Shown here: positions 22,693 through 32,528 of the stretch, piece after piece
Position numbering within the stretch: position 1 is the stretch's first letter
How the letters are laid out: each line of letters opens with the position of its first letter
NCBI GenBank assembly: GCA_036362985.1
Contig: JAYGXS010000004.1
Location: 35,227,165 to 35,291,164 of the forward strand
Direction of reading: 5' to 3'
From: Ligula intestinalis
Lineage: Eukaryota > Platyhelminthes > Cestoda > Diphyllobothriidea > Diphyllobothriidae
DNA: 64,000 bases
Notes under the pieces: generated by a model
The model's database searches: none
Told to the model about the DNA's origin: nothing
Seen by the model: only the letters and a program-made list of their open reading frames with translations
Translations under genes and position numbers: made by a program

Positions 22693-22894
22693 CCAGTTCG
22701 TCGACGTTATCGCCTATGTTGAATTCACCGAACATCGCAAAGAACATATTCCTCCCTGTAGTTAAAAAGTCTTTCATCTGAGATCCATACGATTCGTTCG
22801 TAAGTGGCTTTAAGACTGTGACGACAAGAAAAACCGTGAATGCAGTCCAAAAGATTATGATTATAACAAGGGAGGGAATGAGGTCACCGAGTTC
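22693..22894 (-). CDS. TRPM: TRPM-like channel, exon with S5 and pore helix
   Basis: 202 bp between acceptor TTGTTAG and donor GTACGT. It encodes ELGDLIPSLVIIIIFWTAFT (end of the S4-S5 linker, then S5), an extracellular turn with NES (possible N-glycosylation site), and the pore helix and selectivity region RNMFFAMFGEFNIGD. TRPM channels have FGE/FGQ at this position, and the acidic residues after it set cation selectivity. It leaves in phase 1 and matches the S6 exon. The entry side needs phase 0, whereas the upstream S3-S4 exon ends with two extra bases, so the junction is off by one. Everything else about the exon looks normal. Confidence 0.85.
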
Positions 22895-23765
22895 CTAACA
22901 ATGGAAAAAAGATAGTCACCTTAGCAAAATAAGCAACGTCCTTTTCAGTTAAGACAAATAAACATGAAGAAAATGAGGTGATGGTCGGATATGTAGTTCA
23001 AGGTATTATGAACCTCTTTAAAATACTTAGATCATTCATGTAAACTTAAGTTAAACCCCTTACTTTTGGATTACTTGCCGACAAGGTGTCGCTCTATTTT
23101 TACCAGTAGGGCAAGCGTGAAGCGTAAGGCTAAGACTTGGATAAGAGCGTTATGATTTCGCCATGTTAAGGGGATAGGCAAGTGGCTGGGGTCACTATTA
23201 AAGACTATTGTAAGGGCTTGGGTTAAATTTGATGAGGCTGTAGTCTTTTGTCTAGGTAAAACTGCTACTTTTGGGGTTTATTGTTTGAGTTTAGCAGTAA
23301 GAGCAGGTTTTAAGTTAGAGGTTAAGCTGCCAACGTTGCTAACTACAACCGTAACTCAATGACAGTAATCAGAACAATATAACTTTACGATAAAACTTTC
23401 ATGTTTCAGTCTTAAGTATTACTGCTCATTATACGCAGTGCTTCGGTTTACCTGGAATATTTAACCAATATCTTGAGTCTGTAATTCATTCGCCAGTTGG
23501 AAACTTAAAGTGACCAGTATGTCAAATTGTAGGCTAACGATCATAGGTTATTGTATTGGGAAAATTATGAGTGTGTAAGTCTGACTCTTAGGAAAATATT
23601 TCCTTTCCCTTTACACCACCAATCAGCTACAATAACAGCCGTACTACAGGAGTACCTGTGACTGGGCGTCGTCCCCAGAAGGGTGATTTGTAGTTGCGAT
23701 GCCAAGCTCTCTACTAATGTAGTTTTCGCGATGTGAATGTGTTTCGCGAACCTCGCAAAGCTCAC

Positions 23766-24004
23766 CATTTTTCGCTCATTCGCAATTTTGGACCGATAGA
23801 GCGAATGACCACAAGGTAACGGAAAAGTAAGACAAAGCCGGACATCAGACAAATTGCCAGGAAAAACCTCGGCAGCCAGATGGGAGCACCAGGATGGGGC
23901 ACGGAGATGAGGTTGCCAAGAATGAAGAGGCAAGTAAAAGCCCAGAATCCGAGGTTCCACCTACTGGAAAGGTACTGTTTCAAGCCCTGTCCTTTAACGA
24001 CAGC
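23766..24004 (-). CDS. TRPM: TRPM-like channel, exon with S3 and S4
   Basis: 239 bp between acceptor CCTTTCAG and donor GTGAGC. The translation reads GLKQYLSSRWNLGFWAF.. (S3; TRPM channels have SD.WN at this place), then an S4-like LPRFFLAICLMSGFVLLFRY, and ends RSIGPKLRMSEK. GPK is the conserved S4-S5 linker signature of TRPM (GPKI.M..KM). The exon is open through its whole length. It ends on two bases of a codon, TG, after a run of five A. One more A in that run would give SEKM and restore phase with the S5 exon. Entry phase 0 matches the S1-S2 exon. Confidence 0.8.
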
Positions 24005-25097
24005 CTGAAAGGTAGAAATAAAAGTAACACTGACACATGGTTTGTTTATTTTTGTATATCTTTGAATTCATGCAGAGGTAAAACTGGATTCGCACAGTGA
24101 AAGTTATCGGAGGTACGACCTGTGTCAACTTTGAAGCATGTGGCAGGATAATGTTTTGTATGATTTACTTTCCACTATTGCCTGATTTAGGAACTGGACA
24201 GGCAGGAGATTAGCAACGTTTTGACCACTCTTTGGTGCATTTGCAATCATAACGAAATCTAAAGGTTATTAAAATTAAGCAAAAACTGCTACAAATTAAA
24301 GAGCAGAGCGATCTTCTTGGCGGCTGCTAAACCAGACTTGTGAGTCCATTCGAAGATCAAGGGCACAACTTTTGTTACTTTGTCATGCCATCATACAGCC
24401 AGCTGAGGTTTGTTTATGCGTTATCTGAACTTGCATAGAGTTTTACATGCGTAAATACAGAGGAAAATAAGGCAGAGAATGCGATAAGCTGCACCAAACC
24501 CCTCATTGAATTTCAGTTTTATTAAGAGTAATATATGCGTGCGTCTTTGAACAGCCTGTTGGCCACGAAGTGGATAAGAAATAGCGTCGATACGTAAGAA
24601 ATATTCACAAAAAGGTGTTTTACCTATTTTCAGACGAAAAATCGGGAGCAGCATAATGATTTTTTGCAGGTAAGTAGGTAGGTAGGACGCCAGTAACTTG
24701 ATTCATAGCCAGTTTGCTCACACAGGTGGATTGAGCACCATCATTGGATAGGGCGTTCCACGACTTAGCCACTCTGTTTGGGGAATGACCACACAAAGTG
24801 TACGCGTTGGCCTGAGTGACAACTCAGGTCATTCATACTGATAACTTCCTTCGTAGTTGTCTGCAGGAAAGGGGAACTAGGCTGCAGGTTGACAATCTCA
24901 TAGAAGAACCCTTACAGATTGCTAGCGGAACCCATTCGTCCTGCGTTCTGCCTTGGGGCTCATTCTTGAGGCCCGCCAACAGCCGCACATGGCTAGTAAT
25001 GCAGGCAAATTGCAGGGTCGACAAAGACAATGGGGACTGGACTGAGAGTTTTTGGTTAATAAACCGTCATAAGCCAGCCGTACCCAACCACAGGTGG

Positions 25098-25315
25098 TAC
25101 ACTACCCGAGGCTCGAAGCCGCGATATTTTGATCGAAAGGCAGAGCGTGACGAATGAGTTCTGTTAGCGAAAGTTGAACATGCATCAACGAGTATCAATA
25201 TCTTCCGATATAAACCGGCAAGACAATGATCCCGTGGCCCAATGATTAGAGCATTATATCTTATAATAATAAACTTGCGTGTTCAAGCCCCGGGTGGTGC
25301 ACCATGTGGGGTTGG
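25098..25315. repeat. tRNA-derived SINE-like unit, inverted dimer
   Basis: On the plus strand 25228-25306 looks tRNA-like: an A-box-like TGGCCCAATGATTAGAGC and a B-box-like GTGTTCAAGCCCCGGG followed by TGGTGCACC. About 80 bp upstream of it (GTATCAATATCTTCC..CCGGCAAGACAATG) is shared with the copy at 54374-54535. On the minus strand another B-box-like CTTCGAGCCTCGGG lies at 25104-25117, so two tRNA-like halves stand back to back around the shared body. Confidence 0.55.
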
Positions 25316-25779
25316 GTATGATAAGCTGATGATGACATATGAGCCAGAAATGTCCATTTAAGCTTATCTTTGCTGGCAATACTACCTTAGTAAAAGTTTG
25401 TTTTCATAGGGTAGTGTTCCCAAAACTGTAATGCCCACCTATGAGCCTTTGCTAAGAGGGAACAGTTTTGACAATTAAATGTCTCCATTCCTGTTTAGTG
25501 AATTAAAGATGCGGCCGCGGGTAGCTTCCAAATATGCTGTGGAAGCTGTTTTTTTAAAACTCCATAAAGGATTGCCTGATGAGATTAACTATAGGAATGT
25601 TCGACTTGGCTGCCTTCATGCAGTTTAGAGTTGGTTTGACTATAGAAGTACTCCACACACCCATCTACTTCTGACCGTCAACCCGTTGCACTTGTGTACT
25701 GTATAGAAGGCAACCCCTCAGACAGAAACCTCCACAACTGACAATTCGAAGACAGTTGAATTTACTAATATTGAAAGGC

Positions 25780-26150
25780 ATAAGTCAGTACTTTTACGAA
25801 TCCTCGAACCCGTTCATGTTTTTTGAAGATGGCGTACGTCTGTCGTGTTTTCAACAACTTTCCACAATTTTATCATCAGCGAATAGAATGACATCACACT
25901 CTAGGTCTTTGACGCAGTCATTCGTGCAAATGAAGGATAATGTGAGACCTAAAACGGAACCTTGTGGGGTGCCACTCGGTTTGGTAGCCTCTCAGGGATG
26001 CTGGTGTCTGTCTGACCGGTTCCACAGAAAGATGTTCCCACAAACTACTGCGCTACGCAGTCTATGCAGGAGGCGCTGGTGAGGGATGCTGTCGAAGGCC
26101 TTTTTGAATTCCACGTAGGTGGCATACAACATTTTGCTTCCATCCTTATT
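25780..26150 (-). pseudogene. LINE reverse-transcriptase fragment
   Basis: The minus strand reads FKKAFDSIPHQRLLHRL, then GTPQGSVLGLTLS, then VILFADDKIV. These are RT motifs A (with F.D), B (PQGS) and C (FADD) in the right order and spacing for a Jockey/RTE-like non-LTR retrotransposon. Stops lie between and after the motifs, and no endonuclease is attached. It differs from the three LINE copies nearby, whose motif C is YADD. Dead fragment. Confidence 0.65.
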
Positions 26151-26279
26151 CTGTCATCAGGACGGACCTGAAGATCTGATAATGATATTAAACCTTATTC
26201 TCTGAAATTTCCGCACCCTTGACAACAAACAATAGGCAGATAGCATCCTTCTTCGGCTTGCTTTGCCTTATATGCCTGA

Positions 26280-28975
26280 AATGGTCATCGGAATTACCCA
26301 TGGCATGGTCCAACATATCACTTGTGAAGATTTATCAGCTTCCGGTGATGCGGCTTTTGGCCTAGTTTCTGCGCAACTTGTGACCCTTTCGGGAAATAGG
26401 CGTCCTATCTTCTTGTTCAGATCTAGATAGCCATCCAATAGGACCAAAGGATGGTAACGTCATTCTTCCTTGAAAACGACTCTCTTGTAAAGATGGTGGA
26501 AGCCTGTCTTGATTGCAGAGCCGCCAAGATAGATCCGAGAGAGTAGGTAGATCCAAGAGACAAAAGGCGACAGCTTCCTTGTGCAGAGCTCAAATAGACG
26601 GTCGAACTTTGCGACTGATTTCAGGAGCGTGGTAACGGTTGTGATTAGGATGGCCGGTTTTCGAACAGGTCCACCAAAACTTTTGGCCTAGAAGTGCTTA
26701 GTGAGGGGTGACCGGCAGAACAGAAGCCTCTGCATGAAGTTGATTAGTAGGCGACATTTTATAGCAGCCCGTGATCGCGCGGAGTGCAGCGTTTTGTGCT
26801 GACTAAAGGCGACGGAGACTGGAAATGCTGATGGTGGGAGACCATATTGATGCCGCATAATGAGGTAAGGCTTGGCTAGCGCAGTCCCAGGATGTGCTCG
26901 CAAGAGCCTTGAGGAGCTTAGTGCAGTCGTTTTACTTTAACTGCAATTTCCATGGCCAAGTACGCGAACGTGAATGGAAGATCAAAAAGTACGCTTAGGA
27001 GCTTGGGCTAACGGATGAGCAATGTGGACACATCGTTGACGATAATAGCCGGGTGACAATGAACTCTTTCGTGTCCAGCGTGAAAACAGTGATGTATGAC
27101 TTGGCTGCCAAAATCGTCAACCCGCACTGAGTGAAGACGTTTTCGACCTCAGGCATGAACGCTGAGAACAGCTGCACAGTCTGATCAATGTGGTTGAGCC
27201 CGCGTACGACAAAACTTGAAAAGGTGCCCAGGAGAGTGAGAGATCACGCATGTAGATGTTGAAGAGCGTCATACTGAGCACCTAGCCTTGGCGAGCCCTA
27301 CAGGTCTGTTTGCGGGGCTTAAAGAGAGCACCGCGAAATAGAACACGGTCGTGGCGTCCACGGAAGTAAGCCGCAAGCCATCAGACCAGGCCAGTTGAGA
27401 GGTTCATGGAGACCAAGTCCTGCAGAAGCCTATCATGGCGAACGCAGTTGAAAGTGTGTGAAAGGTCGATTGAGACTGCCACGGTGCGTGAAGCGGACTT
27501 CTGTTGAATGAGGCCCTCGAGGATTGCGTCGCTGAACTCGAAAGCCGCCGTTGTAGTACCACAACCTGATCACAAAGCATGTTGATGGCAAGATAATTTC
27601 GCCGCGGACGTCAGAATTGAGTCAATTAGCCGTTCCAGGATTTTGCCAGTGGCTTGAGCAGGACAGATGGGCGATAAGAGGTCGCTAGGGTGCAGTCCTT
27701 GCCCGCTTTGACCAAAGGGCTAATGAGTGCCTGGTGCCAGCAATCGGAGATGATTGAGTTAGCCAGCAAAAGTTTGAAAAGGGCAGCACGGTAGGCAGCC
27801 ACCGTATGACCGATATGGCTCAGGTTTATTGGGGCCAGGCCATCTGGTCCTAAGGATTTCAAAGCTATCGTTATCTTTACGGCGGTGAGGATAGCACAAG
27901 CATAAAAAGGAAATGTCTGTGGGTGGGAAATTATGGAGGATAAGAAGGGAGCGCTGAATGTTAGGACCCGACACCAAGCGGGTTGAGAACATTTTGTTCA
28001 TCTTTGTTCAAAATGAAGTTGCCATCCCCGAAGCTAATAGACAAGTTAGATGTATCAGCCCGAGGTGCAACATTTTCCAAGGAGCAGCTGAGTTGCCGCA
28101 GAAATTGCGATCTGCAACTAGTTCAAGCCAGCCTTAGCGTTTACCGTTTTTGATGGTCTTTATAATCAAACCGTTCAGCTCGACGATACGCGGGTGATTG
28201 GCATCATGTGCTCGTACATAATCTCTCTCGGGTTCCGGGTGGAAAGCTTCAGGCGGATAGTTAGGACGAAGTAGAAGAATGCGGCCTTTCGGGATGTGGT
28301 GACTTGCTTCTGCCCGAAGCAGTCGACAAAGTGCTCACTGTGCCATATGGACACAGGTGGGAGACGATAAGACGTTGATGTTGGCTTTGCATTCGGTGTT
28401 AAACGCTGCCCAATTGCTTCTCTTGAGGGCACTGAAGTGTCTGTTTGGAGCCTTGATACGGTCGGTGGCCGATTCGAGCACTATGGGGAGGTGATAGCTC
28501 TCTAGGCTGATTTCCGTGCTTCACATGGTAGAAGATACCAGGCTGAGACTTGCGAGGGAAATATTGGGTGAGCTAGAGGTCCTGTTGGTCAGGAACCGCA
28601 AGTAGTTGTGCTGGTTGACAACGACAAAGGGGACATGTTCTATTTTATCGGAAAGGACCCCTCCTTGAGGATCGGTCACCGAGTTAGAGAACCACAGATC
28701 ATGGTGGGTGTTGAAGTCATCTAGCACTAAACTGTCTCCAGAAGCTAAATTAGGATTGATAGAGGCGGCAAAACCAAGAGGGCAACTGAAAGTTAGCGGC
28801 GCTGAGCCAATGTAGAGCGAAATTGCTAATACCTCCGTGAGAGCGGCACCAAGCAGGGGTAGCTGATGATGAGCAATAGATTTGTCCACCAAGAAGGCCA
28901 AACCTCCACCTTTGTTGCCACCGCGGCTGCGGCGGAAGATCGCTGTTGTTGTCGTTGTACTTGCTTACTCCCTTA
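26280..28975 (-). mobile_element. CR1/Jockey-group LINE copy 1, 5'-truncated and heavily decayed
   Basis: The minus strand holds an endonuclease segment at 28521-28901 (LVDKSIAHHQLPLLGA, SGDSLVLDDFNTHHDLW, the last being a GDFN.H.DLW site with D for G). An RT N-terminal piece follows at 27626-27862 (SLGPDGLAPINLSHIG, SIISDCWHQALISPLVKAGKD, ATSYRPSVLL). Degraded palm remains cover 26900-27560, and the region after the palm is at 26688-26903 (ARSRAAIKCRLLINFM). All parts match the plus-strand copy at 38607-42165. Many stops and frameshifts are present, and the N-terminal zinc-finger part is missing. It provides the empty site for the insertion in the plus-strand copy. It lies in a TRPM intron in sense orientation. 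Confidence 0.8.
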
Positions 28976-29102
28976 ACCTAGTTTGTCAGCAATACATGGC
29001 ATAAAAGTTTCAAGAAAGATGAAGGGATAAAGATGAAGGCATAAAGAATAAAGAGAGGTGTATAAAATTTTTAGGAAAGATGAAGGAATTCGGCGACTTT
29101 GT

Positions 29103-29462
29103 CTAGGTGAAGGCATAGGTCCTCAGGCGTGAGATCCGTAGGGTTGGCCGGGCAGTCGAAGGGGTGGCATGTTGTGGTGAAGGCAAAAGACAGTCAGGAA
29201 AATTGTCTGTGACGTTGTCGAAGCATGAGGTGAGACAGCATTTGAATGAATTCAGCAGCGTGGAGAAGCCGGAGCGCAGCTGGGATAGTCTGGTTCTGGC
29301 GTTTCTGGACAGGTTGGCCCTACGTTTTCTGGCCATGACGTCGGAGACCGGTGGGGGAGCGTTGAGGACTCTGTTGGGATTATAGCTGCTGATGGCTTGC
29401 TCGATAGGTTCGGTGTGGATACGCTTAACGAGGTCCAGTATCGGTAGATAAGTGAGGTACAC
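29103..29462 (-). pseudogene. LINE copy 2, C-terminal segment
   Basis: The minus frame reads NARTRLSQLRSGFSTLLNSFK, then C..C and C residues (CCLTSCFDN, PDCLLP), then H. In this LINE group the region after the RT ends with LSQLRSG....LN.....D..C..C......H.FNC. Most cysteines and the histidine are shifted or lost compared with the plus-strand copy (DCCVDCGVSSNDCRHLFAC near 41966). The coding connection to the RT is broken near 29700. Confidence 0.6.
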
Positions 29463-29712
29463 CGAAGCATGTGGGCAGTACGCGTCTATGGTAGATTGCT
29501 TTATGTGTCTAGCAGGTGGAGGGCGTGTTAAGAGACGATTACCCAGATGTTCTGGGTAATGGGACTGCGCAATGTAGTTTTTTTGCCTGCATGATGGAGT
29601 GAACCTTCAGAGGCAGGACTTGAGTTCCCTGATAGAGGTGATCTACGTTGGTCACGTTAACACAGCCTGTGGCGATGCGGAGAGCAGCATTCTCAACGCG
29701 TTGGACTTTCGC

Positions 29713-30954
29713 CTAGCTGGTGTCGCTAAACAGTGGGGCAAAGATAGCTGATGCATGCTCAGTCGTTGCCTTGTCTGTTGCCCGGTATGTCGTGACTAGC
29801 GTCTCAGTGTCCTGGCTCCGAGAAGAACCTGCCAATGCTTTTGGGGTGTTGATCTTGGCTTTGGCTTTGTTGGCTTGGATGTCAGCATGGCGGTGTAGAG
29901 CCAGTGTCGGGTCGAGCGTGAGGCCTAGGAGTTTAGGATGCTGACATGAATAAACGTCATTGCCCTCCACCTTAATTGGAGGATGAGACTTGCTTTCTTT
30001 GGGATTCGGAGTAAACAGAGTTTCTGAGAACTTGGGCGCGGATAGCTTCAGTTGCTTATCATCTAGGTGCCGGACTAAACTGGGGATGTAGTTACTTAAG
30101 GCATCGGCAGCCATGCGATAATTAGAGTGCGAGGACAGCAGGGTGATGTCATCAGCGTAAGACACCACTTTGACTTCAAAGGGGGGATTCAGGAAGTCAA
30201 AAATGTAGATGTTGAATAGCGTTGGCGAAATGACAGAGCCTTGAGGAATTCCTGTCCTAGAGTTGCGGGCTTTGGATAGCGTGCCCGAAAATTCGACTCG
30301 CGTTTGTCTGGCACGGAGATAGCAGTTCAGCCATCGACATAGCTCGTTCGGTAGAGACAAATCCATGAAAGATGTCATCAAGGCGTCGATGTTAACCGAG
30401 TCAGAAGCTTTAGTAAGGTCGAGGGCGACCATTACTAATCTGTCCGCAGGTTTCTTTTTGTCGAAACCACATGCAATGCCGTCCGTGTCACGTTGTAGGG
30501 CTGATGACGTAGAGTGGAAAGCTCTGAAACCATGTTGGTGCTCTTGGAGGTTGGCATTTCTATTGAGCGAGGGGAGAATAAGACGCTCAAATATTTTCAC
30601 GGCCGGGCTGAGAACCGAGATCGGGCGGTAACTGTCAGAGACAGCGTAGTCTTGACCCACTTTGTGGCTGGGGAGGATACGGGCCATTTTCCAGATAGCT
30701 GGTATATGGCACGTGGCTAGGGACAGATTAAACAACATGGTCAATAATTCGAATTCTCTGGGGCCTAGGTGTTTTAGGTGTAGCATCTTTATGTCATCCG
30801 GTCCAAACGCCTTAGAAATCTTAGCACACTTAATCGCGGTTGTGGTATCATGAGCTGAGAACTGGAGTGGCATCAATAAATGTTTGCAAGACCTGTGTTT
30901 GACGATCCTTGAATTCTTCGACGATTTATGGACTGCAACCGTGGTGAATTGCAC
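29713..30954 (-). CDS. LINE copy 2 reverse transcriptase block
   Basis: This 413-codon open frame contains the RT motifs in order. SYRPISVLSPAVKIFERLI and HQHGFRAFHSTSSAL come first. Motif A is VMVALDLTKASDSV (the usual KAFD reads KASD). Motif B is GIPQGSVISPTLFNIYI, motif C is VVSYADDITLL with the two catalytic Asp, and then PKLLGLTLDP. The enzyme copies LINE RNA into DNA at the nicked target. The start codon shown is only the first Met in the frame; in the intact element this would be internal to ORF2. No stop or frameshift is seen inside the block, so the insertion is fairly young. The loss of Phe in motif A may reduce activity. Confidence 0.8.
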   Translation of the reverse strand: MQFTTVAVHKSSKNSRIVKHRSCKHLLMPLQFSAHDTTTAIKCAKISKAFGPDDIKMLHLKHLGPREFELLTMLFNLSLATCHIPAIWKMARILPSHKVGQDYAVSDSYRPISVLSPAVKIFERLILPSLNRNANLQEHQHGFRAFHSTSSALQRDTDGIACGFDKKKPADRLVMVALDLTKASDSVNIDALMTSFMDLSLPNELCRWLNCYLRARQTRVEFSGTLSKARNSRTGIPQGSVISPTLFNIYIFDFLNPPFEVKVVSYADDITLLSSHSNYRMAADALSNYIPSLVRHLDDKQLKLSAPKFSETLFTPNPKESKSHPPIKVEGNDVYSCQHPKLLGLTLDPTLALHRHADIQANKAKAKINTPKALAGSSRSQDTETLVTTYRATDKATTEHASAIFAPLFSDTS

Positions 30955-31160
30955 ATTAAATTAATTGGCAATGTCTCTGTCAGCCCTCTTCGGTACACCA
31001 TTGAATTTGATAATCTGGTTGGGATGAGCAGGCACCCCTCTACCGATGGATTTGATTGCTTGCCATAACTTGCTGGTGTTGGTGTGGCTGGAGAAAGTGG
31101 CTTGCTTTTCTTGCCATAGGGTCCTCTTGTGTTCATTGGCCAGTCGGGAGATCTCTAGGG

Positions 31161-31919
31161 TCATGGCCGGTAACGACGGGTGTTCAGGTTTTTAGCTCGG
31201 GTGACGTCACGTTCTCTTGATGAGGTGGCTGCATCCGTAGGGTATCCTGGGATGGGATCAAAGACCTTGCTCGCAGGAATGTAGTGCTTAGAGGCGGTAT
31301 GCATGAAGTGTTTGAAAATCGATACACCCTGGCGGACATCTGGAGGGAAAGGGGCCTTTTCAAAGAAATTCTCAGTTTCACTAAGTAAACCGGGCGAGTT
31401 GGCTTTACGTAGATTCATGAAGCACTCGCGAGCGTTACGAATCGGGGAAGAACGTGTGCTGATTGTGATAACTATCGGGATATGGTCTGAGCTCATTTTG
31501 CATAGACAGTCCCATGAGGAAGATAGTAATAGGTCGCAACTGACGATGGAAATGTCAAGGCTAGCGCAAGTACCTGAATGAGGGAGTCTCGTGGACAATC
31601 CATCCGTGTTGACGACCCAAAAGTTGGTGATGTTGATCTCCTCAGCTAGTGAAGCAGCTCTAGTACAGGAAAGGTTAGATAACCATAAGTCATCGTGGGC
31701 ATTGAAGTCACCAAAGATTATTTTCGAATCACCCGTTAGCATGTGATCTATTGATGGCCTGAAGTTGGCGTCACAACTGCGTTGTGAAGGAATGCATACG
31801 TTATGGACAGTCAGACTGGACGGTCCAATGGTAACTTGTACATTGAGGTTTTCTAGCGGCGAGTCCACAGATGTTGTTGCAGAGGTCAGCTCCTGGTATT
31901 TGATAACTTGGTGAATCAA
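31161..31919 (-). CDS. LINE copy 2 AP-endonuclease block
   Basis: Open for 252 codons. It carries VTIGPSSLTVHNVCIPSQRS, SKIIFGDFNAHDDLW (active-site D and N), GTCASLDISIVSC and MSSDHIPIVITIS (catalytic SDH). These are the second half of an exonuclease-endonuclease-phosphatase fold. The first half (N and E motifs) lies upstream at about 31920-32110, where the frame is broken. A linker toward the RT follows. In the element this nuclease opens the target DNA for reverse transcription. Confidence 0.75.
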   Translation of the reverse strand: MIHQVIKYQELTSATTSVDSPLENLNVQVTIGPSSLTVHNVCIPSQRSCDANFRPSIDHMLTGDSKIIFGDFNAHDDLWLSNLSCTRAASLAEEINITNFWVVNTDGLSTRLPHSGTCASLDISIVSCDLLLSSSWDCLCKMSSDHIPIVITISTRSSPIRNARECFMNLRKANSPGLLSETENFFEKAPFPPDVRQGVSIFKHFMHTASKHYIPASKVFDPIPGYPTDAATSSRERDVTRAKNLNTRRYRP

Positions 31920-32180
31920 GGTGACCAGTGCACCACCGGCGTTTCGAGCTCTGTCTCTTCGAATGACGAGAAAGCCCGGGAAACGTGCGACCTTCGACTT
32001 CGCTGACAGCTTTGACTCCTGGAGAGCCGCTATTTTGATTTCATGATCATGGATGAGTTAAATGCTCTCATTTGTTTTCCCAAAAAGGACATTGCAGTTC
32101 AGCTGCAGTATTTTGAGATCAGAAAGTGGTGAGGCACCTGGGACGGTCAGTGACATAAGCGGCGGTGAAACTGAGGGTTG

Positions 32181-32528
32181 TTATGAGGCAGCCTGAGTCG
32201 TGGCGGACCACAACATAGGCGGTGGTGGCAGTGAGGGTACAGGAGTGTGAGCAGGCCCATTTAATGGATGACGACAGGTGATGCACCTGTACGATGAGCC
32301 ACTGTATTGGTGGGTGGAAGTGAGATCCGAGCAATTAGTGCCTCTTGCGAGGAAGTGTTGCCAGTTATTGCAAAGCACACACAGGATACAGGCTTGGTTT
32401 GGGAAGATCTGCTTAGCGCAGGTAGAACCAAACCATCTGATGGATCCTTGAGCAGGTCCCGGATTGGGCTCGACGCCGGCAATAAGAAGAAGGGTTCGAA
32501 TCAACCTCACCGGATGAGGAAGATCCAT
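32181..32528 (-). CDS. LINE copy 2 N-terminal module: 2A-like peptide plus PHD-like zinc finger
   Basis: From the Met at 32528 the frame gives a short hydrophobic leader (VRLIRTLLLIAG) that runs into VEPNPGP (32454-32474), resembling a 2A peptide (consensus D.E.NPGP), at about residue 25. A cysteine-rich segment follows: CAKQ, CILCVLCNNWQHF, C, YRCITCRHP, which looks like a PHD-type finger. The plus-strand LINE has the same layout from its Met at 38607. 2A peptides in some CR1-group LINEs cause ribosome skipping. Here the usual Asp is Gly, so activity is doubtful. The open frame extends further upstream to 32693, but the shared start argues for 32528. Confidence 0.65.
   Translation of the reverse strand: MDLPHPVRLIRTLLLIAGVEPNPGPAQGSIRWFGSTCAKQIFPNQACILCVLCNNWQHFLARGTNCSDLTSTHQYSGSSYRCITCRHPLNGPAHTPVPSLPPPPMLWSATTQAAS

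Noticed and set aside
23100..23350. GGTTA/TTAAGG-rich stretch considered as interstitial telomere repeat
   Set aside because: There is no regular TTAGGG period, only loosely similar words; the same holds for 47640-47850 on the other strand.
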